This document shows positions 1-6,330 of a DNA stretch of 7,460 nt, piece after piece. Where the stretch lies: the NCBI GenBank assembly GCA_016278435.1, contig JADQBU010000321.1, positions 1-7,460 on the forward strand, given 5' to 3'. The notes beneath the pieces are model-generated. The model ran no database searches. It had not been told where the DNA came from and saw nothing but the letters and a program-made list of their open reading frames with translations. This stretch comes from Halanaerobiales bacterium (GTDB taxonomy: Bacteria > Bacillota > Halanaerobiia > Halanaerobiales > JADQBU01). The position numbers were made by a program, and so were the translations under genes. Numbering within the stretch: position 1 is the first letter of the stretch; each line of letters starts with the position of its first letter.

Positions 1-1
1 A

Positions 2-802
2 CACGGAGTAGACCATCCCATAGAAGAATGCCCACTGGAAGAGGCAGTTATAAAAGGAGAGATTGTTGAAAAAGAGTATTATGACCGGAAACTTGGTAAG
101 TGGTTTTCTTCAGCCATTTATCCACTGGCTGATAAAAATATATATTTACATATTGTCCATGATATTACTAAACGAAAAGAAACAGAAGAAAATGTTAAAG
201 AGAGTTATAATAAGTTACAGAGAATTTTAAATCAGGGAATAAAGTCTATCTGTAAAATTGTAGAGAACCGTGATCCCTATACAGCTGGCCACCAGGAAAA
301 TGTCAGTAAACTGGGCCAGGAAATTGCTTTGAGGATGGGTTTAGAAGATAAGAAAGTGGAAGCTGTCCGGGTAGCTGGATCACTTCATGATGTCGGTAAA
401 ATAAATGTACCAATAGATATCCTATCAAAACCGGGTAGATTAATCCAGGAAGAGTATAATCTCATCAAATTGCATCCGGAAGCTGGTTACAATATTTTGA
501 AAGATATTGAATTTCCCTGGCCAGTTGCTCAGATTGTTTATCAGCATCATGAGAGGATTAATGGTAAAGGTTATCCCCGGAGACTGAAATCAAACCAGAT
601 ATATCTTGAAGCTAAAATACTGGCAGTAGCCGATGTGATTGAAGCTATGACGGCTCACAGACCTTATCGGCCGGCTTTAAGAGTGGAAAAAGCTATCAAT
701 GAAATGAAAGAAAACAGGGGAATTCTCTATGAATCTACTGTCGTTGATGTTGCGCTTGACCTGATTAATACAGATTTCATTTATACCTTAAGAAAAATTT
801 AA
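2..802 (+). CDS. PAS domain/HD-GYP signalling protein, probable c-di-GMP phosphodiesterase (5' end outside window)
   Basis: The reading frame is open from the first bases of the window, so the N-terminus is missing; 266 residues are visible. Visible residues 1 to about 65 look like the end of a PAS sensor domain, with a CPLEEA segment, then GKWFSSAIYPL and the closing HDITKRKE. A short helical linker leads into an HD-GYP domain from about residue 80 to the C-terminus. Its signatures are RDPYTAGH, HDVGK (residues 129-133, the HD metal ligands), KPGRL, LHPEAG, HHERINGKGYP and EAMTAHRPYR. HD-GYP proteins with these residues hydrolyse cyclic di-GMP in the cytosol, and the PAS part would sense a signal upstream. 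The usual metal-binding and GYP residues are all present, so activity is likely. The substrate is inferred from the family. A short ORF starting at the ATG at 329 is only an internal start of this gene. Confidence 0.93.
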   Translation, partial: HGVDHPIEECPLEEAVIKGEIVEKEYYDRKLGKWFSSAIYPLADKNIYLHIVHDITKRKETEENVKESYNKLQRILNQGIKSICKIVENRDPYTAGHQENVSKLGQEIALRMGLEDKKVEAVRVAGSLHDVGKINVPIDILSKPGRLIQEEYNLIKLHPEAGYNILKDIEFPWPVAQIVYQHHERINGKGYPRRLKSNQIYLEAKILAVADVIEAMTAHRPYRPALRVEKAINEMKENRGILYESTVVDVALDLINTDFIYTLRKI

Positions 803-832
803 TCTCAATTTTCAGGAGATAACAGGAAAAGA

Positions 833-840
833 AGAGGGGG
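833..840 (+). promoter_or_regulatory. Ribosome binding site of the SDR gene
   Basis: A GAGGGGGG purine run ends 10 bases before the ATG at 851. An in-frame TAG at 845-847 rules out any start further upstream, so the ATG at 851 is the first possible start. Confidence 0.6.
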
Positions 841-850
841 GTTTTAGTAT

Positions 851-1597
851 ATGAGATTAAAAGATAAAAATGTAATAATTACAGGAGGGGCCAGTGGTTT
901 TGGTAAAGAGATTGCTCTAACTTTTGCCAGGGAAGGTGCTAATATAATAATTGCTGACCTGGATAAAGCTGAGGGTGCGAAAATTGCTGATGAAATTATT
1001 GATTTAAACCAGAAAGCTTTGTTTATAGAAATGGATGTTAGTAAAAAATCAGATGTAGATAAGATGGTTAAGATAGCTATTGAGAAATTTAAGCAGATTG
1101 ATATCCTGGTTAATAATGCAGGTATTGCAAATTTCAGAGATATCCAGGAGATATCAGAAGAACAGTGGGATAAGTTAATTAACATTAACCTCAAGGGAAC
1201 CTATCTCTGTTCCCGGTCAATTATAGAACACATGATAGAAAAAGAGAGTGGAAAGATAATAAATATGGCCTCAATTTCCGGAGTTACTGGGAGACCGGTT
1301 GGAGTAGATTATTCTGCTTCCAAGAGTGGAATTATTGGAATCACCAGGACTCTGGCCGTACAGGTGGCTAAATACGGAGTAAATGTAAATGCAATTGCCC
1401 CGGGCCCGATAATCACTCCCCTGATGGAGAAATACTTTAATGAAGAAACCATTGAACGGTTACTGGCAACAATACCATATAAACGTCAGGGTAAGGCCAG
1501 TGATATAGCAGGTACAGCTTTATTTCTCGCTTCCGAAGATTCTGACTGGATTACAGGGGAAGTGATCAATGTTAATGGTGGTGCTTTTATCGGTTAA
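851..1597 (+). CDS. Short-chain dehydrogenase/reductase (FabG-like SDR family oxidoreductase)
   Basis: This is a classical SDR of 248 residues, the usual family length. It is a cytosolic NAD(P)-dependent oxidoreductase acting on an alcohol/carbonyl pair. The Rossmann glycine motif TGGASGFG is at residues 11-18. Asp36 at the end of the second beta strand suggests a preference for NAD(H) over NADP(H). NNAG is at 88-91, and the catalytic tetrad is Asn113, Ser141, Tyr154 and Lys158 (YSASK). The C-terminal ITGEVINVNGG motif is intact. Such proteins are often annotated as 3-oxoacyl-ACP reductase or glucose 1-dehydrogenase, but the substrate cannot be read from the sequence. It does not sit among fatty-acid genes, so a dedicated FabG role is not supported. 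It follows the HD-GYP gene by 48 bases with no clear promoter or terminator between, so co-transcription is possible. Confidence 0.93.
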   Translation: MRLKDKNVIITGGASGFGKEIALTFAREGANIIIADLDKAEGAKIADEIIDLNQKALFIEMDVSKKSDVDKMVKIAIEKFKQIDILVNNAGIANFRDIQEISEEQWDKLININLKGTYLCSRSIIEHMIEKESGKIINMASISGVTGRPVGVDYSASKSGIIGITRTLAVQVAKYGVNVNAIAPGPIITPLMEKYFNEETIERLLATIPYKRQGKASDIAGTALFLASEDSDWITGEVINVNGGAFIG

Positions 1598-1599
1598 AT

Positions 1600-1956
1600 T
1601 TATTCCGGATTATCTTCAGTAATTGGAACCAGACAGAGCATTTCCAGTGGTTCATTCCCTGTATTTTTGTACTGATGTTGTTCACCGGGAGCAACAAAAG
1701 CAAAGCAGTCAGGACTAATTTCTGTTTCACCTTTTTCTGTTACCAGAACTCCTTCCCCCCTGAGAAAATAATTTTCGTGTTCCCAGTCATGGGAATGCCA
1801 GGGGGTATGTCCTCCCGGTTTTATTGTGAAATGACGCAATCTAAAATTGGGAGCACCTTCCTTTTCGCTGATTAAAACCTTTTTTAGTGTTTTTATAATT
1901 TCTTCACCATTATGTAGGTCTTTTTCTTCAATATTTTCAACTCTTTCAACATACAT
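1600..1956 (-). CDS. Small single-domain cupin protein
   Basis: The product has 118 residues and forms one cupin beta-barrel. Cupin motif 1 spans about residues 48-69 and supplies His54, His56 and Glu61 (HSHDWEHE followed by GEG). Motif 2 spans about 83-98 (APGEQHQYKN) and supplies His94. Together these form the usual 3-His/1-Glu metal site, so a metal-binding protein is likely. There is no signal peptide or DNA-binding domain. Members of this group include small isomerases, dioxygenases and proteins of unknown role, and no specific reaction can be assigned. The gene is read leftward, convergent with the SDR, with only 2 bases between the two stop codons. The ATG at 1954-1956 is preceded by a near-perfect GGGAGGT site and its own promoter. 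Confidence 0.9.
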   Translation of the reverse strand: MYVERVENIEEKDLHNGEEIIKTLKKVLISEKEGAPNFRLRHFTIKPGGHTPWHSHDWEHENYFLRGEGVLVTEKGETEISPDCFAFVAPGEQHQYKNTGNEPLEMLCLVPITEDNPE

Positions 1957-1962
1957 TTAAAT

Positions 1963-1969
1963 ACCTCCC
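1963..1969 (-). promoter_or_regulatory. Ribosome binding site of the cupin gene
   Basis: On the minus strand GGGAGGT lies 6 bases before the ATG, which fixes the start of the 118-residue protein. Confidence 0.8.
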
Positions 1970-1979
1970 TTTTTGCTTT

Positions 1980-2008
1980 ATTATACAATAAATCATTTTT
2001 ATTTTAAA
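1980..2008 (-). promoter_or_regulatory. Predicted sigma-A promoter of the cupin gene
   Basis: Read on the minus strand, a perfect TATAAT -10 box (1980-1985) is separated by 17 bases from TTTAAA (2003-2008), a 4-of-6 match to the -35 consensus. The predicted transcript would start near 1973 and have a leader of under 20 bases that is mostly the ribosome binding site. The region is very AT-rich, so chance matches are easy, but the spacing and location fit well. Confidence 0.55.
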
Positions 2009-2051
2009 GAATTAAATTATTCTTCATTATTATAGAAATATGGCAAAAGCC

Positions 2052-2081
2052 TTTAAAAAAGGTGATAGTTAGTGTTATAAT
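2052..2081 (+). promoter_or_regulatory. Predicted extended -10 promoter for the hydrolase/ligase run
   Basis: A TATAAT box at 2076-2081 is preceded by TG one base upstream (TGTTATAAT), which is the extended -10 form. TTTAAA at 2052-2057 gives a weak -35 at 18 bases. Transcription would begin near 2088, about 25 bases before the hydrolase start codon. It is the only good rightward promoter seen before the ligase genes. It overlaps a small inverted repeat (CCTTT/AAAGG, 2050-2062) that may be chance. Confidence 0.55.
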
Positions 2082-2112
2082 AAGATAAACATTATTTTAA
2101 CAAGGGTGAATT

Positions 2113-2913
2113 ATGTTGTTTAAATTTGCATGTATTACATTACTAATATTGTTATTGGTACTATTTTTTAATATACTGGTAACTGCAGGTAATAATGGTG
2201 ATTATGTTGTTCTTGTCCACGGACTGGGGAGAACAAAATTATCTATGTTAGGAATTGAAATTTTTTTAAAAAATAAAGGATACCAGGTTATAAATATAGA
2301 GTACCCATCTTCTGAATACCAGATTCAGGAGCTTGCTGATCATTATTTGAAGAGAGCTCTGGATAAATGTACTGACAGAAATAAAAAGATTAATTTTGTT
2401 ACCCATTCCCTCGGTGGAATAATAGTCAGATACTATTTAAGCAGTCATCAGTTAAATAATATAGGGAGGGTGGTAATGCTTTCTCCTCCAAATCACGGCT
2501 CAAAATTAGCTGATATTGCTGATAAAACGTTTGTTTTTAGATGGCTCAAAGGTCCTGTTTTAGAGCAATTAACAACTGATAAAAATAGTTTAACTAACCG
2601 TTTAGGGCCTGTAAATTTTGAACTGGGAATTATTACAGGTAATAGGTCTTATAATTTTATTAATTCCCTGATTATTCCCGGAGAAGATGATGGTAAAGTT
2701 TCACTTGATAGGGCCCGGGTTGAAAATATGAAGGATTTTTTGGTGGTTCCCAGAACTCATACTTTTATTATGTTTTCAAAGAGGGTTTTTCATCAGATAT
2801 ATTATTTTTTAGAGAATGGTGTATTTAATCAAGAAGAACAAAATACACTTTTAAATAATTATAATCACTTAAATATAACATTTAATATTAATTCTTTGTT
2901 AGACCAAAATTAA
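2113..2913 (+). CDS. Exported or membrane-anchored alpha/beta hydrolase (lipase/esterase-like)
   Basis: This is a 266-residue alpha/beta-hydrolase. Residues 5-25 are strongly hydrophobic after a short Lys-containing start, giving a signal peptide or N-terminal anchor, with possible cleavage after Ala25; no lipobox is seen. The mature part begins with the oxyanion-side VLVHGLGRT (33-41). The nucleophile elbow is THSLGG with Ser99, where Thr replaces the first Gly of GxSxG, a known variant in lipase-like proteins. SPPNHGS (124-130) follows. The acid is probably Asp193 in EDDGKVS and the general base His216 in RTHTFIM. This order matches triacylglycerol-lipase-like hydrolases. It probably acts on an ester or lipid outside the membrane; the substrate is unknown. 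The C-terminal 30 residues are Asn-rich and look disordered. The stop overlaps by one base an ATG in frame with the next gene, so translation of the two may be coupled. Confidence 0.87.
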   Translation: MLFKFACITLLILLLVLFFNILVTAGNNGDYVVLVHGLGRTKLSMLGIEIFLKNKGYQVINIEYPSSEYQIQELADHYLKRALDKCTDRNKKINFVTHSLGGIIVRYYLSSHQLNNIGRVVMLSPPNHGSKLADIADKTFVFRWLKGPVLEQLTTDKNSLTNRLGPVNFELGIITGNRSYNFINSLIIPGEDDGKVSLDRARVENMKDFLVVPRTHTFIMFSKRVFHQIYYFLENGVFNQEEQNTLLNNYNHLNITFNINSLLDQN

Positions 2914-2921
2914 TGATAAAA

Positions 2922-2927
2922 AAGGAG
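2922..2927 (+). promoter_or_regulatory. Ribosome binding site that sets the ligase start
   Basis: AAGGAG lies 6 bases before the ATG at 2934. The in-frame ATG at 2913 would place this site inside the coding region and has no Shine-Dalgarno sequence of its own, so 2934 is the preferred start. Confidence 0.75.
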
Positions 2928-2933
2928 AAAAAG

Positions 2934-4166
2934 ATGTCTGATCTTTATGAAAAGCAGATAGAAATTCTGGTAGATTATTTTAAAAAAGCAGAAGCAGAGA
3001 AAACAGACTTTAAACTGGGTATAGAGATTGAACACTTGATATTACATAAAGAAGATCTGAAGGCTGTTACTTTTTTTGAAAAAAAGGGAATTGAAAATAT
3101 ACTGAAAACAATGCTGGTTAATGGAAACTGGGAACCGGTATATGAAAATGAATACCTGGTAGGTTTAAATGGTAAGCAATCCTACATAACTCTGGAACCA
3201 GGGGGACAATTTGAGATTAGTATTAATCCTCTTGCTGAAGTAAGTAAAATTCAAGAAATATATTATTCATTTCTGGAAGAAATAATTCCCATCCTTGAGG
3301 ATTATTCTTATTATCTGACAGCTGTTGGTTATCAACCTGAGAGTTTGATTAACGATATTCCACTACTGCCGAAAGAAAGATATAGATATATGTATAAATA
3401 TTTTCAGGAAAAAGGCAAATTTGCCTACAATATGATGAAAGGGACAGCATCGATTCATATCAGCATCGATTATCATGACGAGGATGATTATATTAAAAAA
3501 ACTACAGTTGCCAATAACTTGACACCACTTATCTATAGTACTTTTGCCAATACTCCCTTTTTTGAAGGAGAGATTAATGATAGTGATAGTATCAGGTCGA
3601 TAATCTGGGATAATTGTGACCGACAGCGCTGCCATTTTAATAAATTCAATCAGGGTTACAGGGCTTATGCAGAATTTATATTAAACACACCTCCCATTTT
3701 AGTAAAAAAAGATGGACAGCTGGTCTATACAGCTGAAAAGCCGTTTAAGGAGATTCTGGATCCCCAGGATTATACTATGGAAGAACTGCGTCATATCTTA
3801 ACCATGGTTTTCCCACCAGTTCGAACTAAGGAATATATTGAGTTACGTATGGGTGATTCACTACCCTATCCCTTCAGTCTTGGTTATATATTATTCTGGA
3901 AAGGTATCTTATATAATGAAGAGAATTTAAACTGGCTTTATAACAAATTTTTACATGAATCAAATGTGAATTTTGACAGGGATTTCTTTAATTTATTATT
4001 ACAAAGAGCCCGGGAAGGTGTTGATATTAAAGAAAGATATTTCCTGGATAAAATAGAAAATCTAGTAAGAGGAGGCATGAGCCCCGCTAAGATTATCATT
4101 AACAATCTTAAACAGGTCCAGAAAAAACAGGCTCTGGAGTTCTGCATTCTTAATAATATTTTATAA
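2934..4166 (+). CDS. Glutamate-cysteine ligase, GCS2/EgtA-like family
   Basis: The 410-residue product resembles the GCS2 branch of glutamate-cysteine ligases (plant/proteobacterial and EgtA type), close to the usual length. These cytosolic enzymes use ATP to phosphorylate the glutamate side chain and join it to cysteine, making gamma-Glu-Cys. Visible signatures in order are LGIEIEH (28-34, metal/ATP-binding glutamates), TLEPGGQFEIS (86-96), PKERYRYM (146-153), MMKGTASIHISIDY (167-180), FANTPFFEG (204-212) and the Arg-containing YIELRMGDSLP (301-311). All look intact. The acceptor amino acid is inferred to be cysteine from the family and cannot be proved here. It lies 20 bases after the hydrolase stop and 18 bases before an ATP-grasp ligase, which suggests a two-step pathway in one operon. 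An alternative is a gamma-glutamyl ligase using another amine. The family call is firm; the exact substrate is less so. Confidence 0.88.
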   Translation: MSDLYEKQIEILVDYFKKAEAEKTDFKLGIEIEHLILHKEDLKAVTFFEKKGIENILKTMLVNGNWEPVYENEYLVGLNGKQSYITLEPGGQFEISINPLAEVSKIQEIYYSFLEEIIPILEDYSYYLTAVGYQPESLINDIPLLPKERYRYMYKYFQEKGKFAYNMMKGTASIHISIDYHDEDDYIKKTTVANNLTPLIYSTFANTPFFEGEINDSDSIRSIIWDNCDRQRCHFNKFNQGYRAYAEFILNTPPILVKKDGQLVYTAEKPFKEILDPQDYTMEELRHILTMVFPPVRTKEYIELRMGDSLPYPFSLGYILFWKGILYNEENLNWLYNKFLHESNVNFDRDFFNLLLQRAREGVDIKERYFLDKIENLVRGGMSPAKIIINNLKQVQKKQALEFCILNNIL

Positions 4167-4172
4167 AATTCT

Positions 4173-4180
4173 GGAGGTGG
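4173..4180 (+). promoter_or_regulatory. Strong ribosome binding site of the ATP-grasp gene
   Basis: GGAGGTGG ends 4 bases before the ATG at 4185. It is one of the strongest sites in the window and lies in the 18-base gap after the ligase stop, suggesting the two enzymes are translated from one message at comparable levels. Confidence 0.75.
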
Positions 4181-4184
4181 TAAG

Positions 4185-5498
4185 ATGTTTATAGAAAATA
4201 ATTGTGAAATTAATCAATGTTATCAGGATTACCTTGAGATAAGAAAAAAAGTTAATAATTCCAGTGCTATATATGAAGGAGAACCTATAGATTTTGTTTA
4301 TCAGCCCATATTATTTGATAAAAATGACCTTGATAAATTCAAGGTAGTGTGTAAAAAATTTATCAAAATATTAAAGAAAGTTATAAAAAAATACCGTGTT
4401 GATCCTGAATTTCGTGGATATTTTGATTTTACACCAGTAATGGAGGAATTAATATTAATAGACCCGGGTTATGAGATAGAATTTCCCATGGCCAGATTTG
4501 ATATCTTCTATAATGGGAAAGATTACCTTAAATTTTGCGAACTAAATACCGACGGCTCATCAGGGATGAATGAAGAAAGGGTTTTACAGAATTTATTTCT
4601 GCAATCATCTGTTTTAAATGAGATGAAAAAAGATTATAATATAAAAATACCGGAATTATTTGGTTCCTGGGTTGATGCTATTATAAATAATTATAATGAG
4701 TATAAAAAAAATTATAATAAAAGTGAAGAAAAACCATGTATAGCCATCGTTGATTTCCGGGGAGAAGGTGTTGAAAGTGAGTTTGGAATATTTCAGAATA
4801 AATTTCAAGAAAGAGGTTTTAATACTATTATCTGTGACCCCCGGGAGTTGAGTTATGATGGGAAAAAACTCTATTACGATGATTTCCAGGTTGATTTAAT
4901 ATATCGCCGGGTTACAACCGGAAAATTTATTGAAAAGTTTGATGATGTAATTGATTTAGTAAATGCTTATCGTGATCATAATGTCTGTATTGTAGGAGGT
5001 TTTGTCTCCCAACTGGTACATAACAAGTTATTATTTGCTATCTTACAAGACCGGGAAAAAGTAAACTTTTTAACAGAAGATGAACATGATTTCATAAATA
5101 AATATATACCATGTACATTTATTCTGGATAATAATAAACCGGAACAGATAAATAAGTTCATAAATAATAAAGACAATTATGTCTTAAAACCATTTGATAG
5201 ATATGCCTGCCAGGGAGTATATCCTGGTAAAGATTGTACCGATAAGCAATGGCAGAAAGTTCTGGAGGATTCAGTCAAGCAAAAGTACCTGGTACAGGAG
5301 TTCTGTGAGGTCCCTGAAACGAAGATGCTAACTGTTGAAAATAATCAAGTATATTATGAAAAATATAATTATACTATTGGATTATTTTTATATAACCAGC
5401 AATTTAAAGGCTTTTATATCAGGGCCGGCCGGGAAAATATCATTGGAGCCCTGGGAGAGTGCTTTATTTTACCGGCATTTATTATTAAAAAGGATTGA
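4185..5498 (+). CDS. ATP-grasp ligase related to glutathionylspermidine synthases; candidate second enzyme of a gamma-Glu-Cys-derived thiol pathway
   Basis: The 437-residue cytosolic protein has the layout of the glutathionylspermidine-synthase/circularly permuted ATP-grasp group. The substrate-side region has ARFDIFY (103-109) and FCELNTDGSSGMNE (117-130), comparable to the E-x-N-x-D segment of that group. A Rossmann-like segment follows with IAIVDFRGEG (186-195) and YRR (240-242). The ATP-binding half has HNKLLFAIL (279-287), YVLKPFDRYACQGVY (332-346, Lys335 probably contacting ATP) and VQEFCEVPE (370-378). The C-terminus ends in RAGRENIIGALGECF and a short tail. Such enzymes form an amide bond through an acyl-phosphate. 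Given the ligase next door, the acyl donor may be gamma-Glu-Cys and the acceptor glycine, another amino acid or an amine; this is inference. It is not recognisable as classical GshB, nor part of a GshF fusion. The protein is fairly cysteine-rich. Family confidence is good, reaction confidence low. Confidence 0.78.
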   Translation: MFIENNCEINQCYQDYLEIRKKVNNSSAIYEGEPIDFVYQPILFDKNDLDKFKVVCKKFIKILKKVIKKYRVDPEFRGYFDFTPVMEELILIDPGYEIEFPMARFDIFYNGKDYLKFCELNTDGSSGMNEERVLQNLFLQSSVLNEMKKDYNIKIPELFGSWVDAIINNYNEYKKNYNKSEEKPCIAIVDFRGEGVESEFGIFQNKFQERGFNTIICDPRELSYDGKKLYYDDFQVDLIYRRVTTGKFIEKFDDVIDLVNAYRDHNVCIVGGFVSQLVHNKLLFAILQDREKVNFLTEDEHDFINKYIPCTFILDNNKPEQINKFINNKDNYVLKPFDRYACQGVYPGKDCTDKQWQKVLEDSVKQKYLVQEFCEVPETKMLTVENNQVYYEKYNYTIGLFLYNQQFKGFYIRAGRENIIGALGECFILPAFIIKKD

Positions 5499-5532
5499 AA
5501 AAAACGATCAATTCCGTATATTTATATTCAGG

Positions 5533-5560
5533 TTGATAATAATATATATAGGTTTAATAT
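5533..5560 (+). promoter_or_regulatory. Possible weak promoter before tepA
   Basis: TTGATA (5533-5538, 5 of 6 to the -35 consensus) is followed after 16 bases by TAATAT (5555-5560, 4 of 6 to the -10). The transcript would start almost on the ribosome binding site. The 84-base gap is the longest non-coding gap in the rightward run downstream of the hydrolase start, which makes a promoter here reasonable, but the AT-rich context makes chance matches likely. Confidence 0.3.
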
Positions 5561-5567
5561 TGTATAC

Positions 5568-5572
5568 AGGAG
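5568..5572 (+). promoter_or_regulatory. Ribosome binding site supporting a TTG start for tepA
   Basis: AGGAG sits 10 bases upstream of the TTG at 5583. No ATG or GTG with such a site lies near, and the next in-frame ATG (5643) would remove the first 20 residues, so TTG is the preferred start. Confidence 0.6.
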
Positions 5573-5582
5573 TTGATTTAAA

Positions 5583-6329
5583 TTGAAAAATCAGGAAGAA
5601 AATAATCCTACTAATCCAAACACTGTAAATCCTCAGAGTCCTATGCCAGGAAATGATCCTGATCTGCAGAGATCAAGTCTTAATTCTCTCAAACAGATGG
5701 GACAGAATAACCTGGCATCAAGTGTTGAAAATGATATACACACTTTGACTATTGTCGGTCAAATAGAAGGTCATATTGTCCTTCCCCCAAAAAATAAAAC
5801 AACTAAATATGAACATATTATTCCCCAGTTGATAGCTGTAGAAGAAAATCCCAAAATTAAAGGATTATTAATACTACTAAATACTGTAGGTGGAGATATA
5901 GAAGCAGGGCTGGCTATATCTGAAATGATCAGCAGTATGAGTAAGCCAACTGTATCAATAGTACTGGGGGGAGGACACAGTATTGGAGTCCCGATTGCTG
6001 TATCGACAACCCACTCTTTAATTGTACCAACAGCCAGTATGACTATCCATCCTATTAGATTAACTGGAGATATTATCGGTGTTCCCCAGACTTTTGAATA
6101 TCTTGATAAAATGCAGGACAGGGTAATTAGTTTTGTAACTCAACATGCCAAAATTACTGAAGAACATTTTCGAGAATTAATGTTTAAAACTGGAACCCTG
6201 GTTCGTGATGTCGGCTCAGTACTAATTGGTAAGGAAGCTGTTGATAACTACCTTATCGATGAAGTTGCAGGTTTAAACCCGGCCCTGAAAAGGTTGCGTT
6301 ACCTGATAGATGAAGGAGCAGCTGATTAA
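5583..6329 (+). CDS. tepA: ClpP-family serine protease TepA (translocation-enhancing protein)
   Basis: The 248-residue product belongs to the ClpP/crotonase-fold serine proteases. Residues 1-45 are an Asn/Pro/Gln-rich, probably disordered tail. The protease fold runs from about 50. LLNTVGGDIEAG (98-109) corresponds to the ClpP substrate/oxyanion strand. The nucleophile is Ser133 in GGGHSIGVP, the base His156 in SMTIHPIRL and the acid Asp209 in LVRDVGSVL; this spacing is close to ClpP (Ser to His 23, Ser to Asp 76). No signal peptide is seen, so the enzyme is cytosolic. In Bacillus subtilis TepA was first linked to protein export and later to breakdown of small acid-soluble spore proteins during outgrowth. 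It is widespread in spore-formers, usually beside ylzJ and spoIIIE. Here the YlzJ-like gene follows immediately. The start codon is TTG. Confidence 0.88.
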   Translation: MKNQEENNPTNPNTVNPQSPMPGNDPDLQRSSLNSLKQMGQNNLASSVENDIHTLTIVGQIEGHIVLPPKNKTTKYEHIIPQLIAVEENPKIKGLLILLNTVGGDIEAGLAISEMISSMSKPTVSIVLGGGHSIGVPIAVSTTHSLIVPTASMTIHPIRLTGDIIGVPQTFEYLDKMQDRVISFVTQHAKITEEHFRELMFKTGTLVRDVGSVLIGKEAVDNYLIDEVAGLNPALKRLRYLIDEGAAD

Positions 6330-6330
6330 G

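Noticed and set aside
844..1194. 116-codon open frame on the minus strand opposite the SDR gene
   Set aside because: It is antisense to a clear SDR with all family motifs, and its protein shows no recognisable domain; it is a shadow frame.
2050..2062. Small inverted repeat CCTTT-AAA-AAAGG upstream of the hydrolase promoter as an operator
   Set aside because: The arms are only five bases in very AT-rich DNA, so it is easily chance; it is only mentioned with the promoter.
3445..3471. 11-base direct repeat CAGCATCGATT with a 16-base period inside the ligase gene
   Set aside because: The copies are read in different frames and both encode parts of a conserved ligase motif, so this looks like chance within coding sequence.
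3363..4147. Two minus-strand open frames (3363-3635 and 3938-4147) opposite the ligase gene
   Set aside because: Both lie inside the intact ligase gene and have no ribosome binding site or recognisable domain.
5492..5514. Possible hairpin (GGATTGA pairing with TCAATTCC) at the ATP-grasp stop codon
   Set aside because: The stem is short, AT-rich and bulged, and no T-tract follows, so it is not a convincing intrinsic terminator.
5335..5586. An 83-codon open frame overlapping the end of the ATP-grasp gene, ending in a hydrophobic stretch and with its TGA overlapping the tepA TTG start
   Set aside because: Most of it lies inside the well-supported ATP-grasp frame, it has no ribosome binding site, and the hydrophobic end arises from AT-rich intergenic DNA. 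A conserved short peptide is not excluded but nothing supports it.
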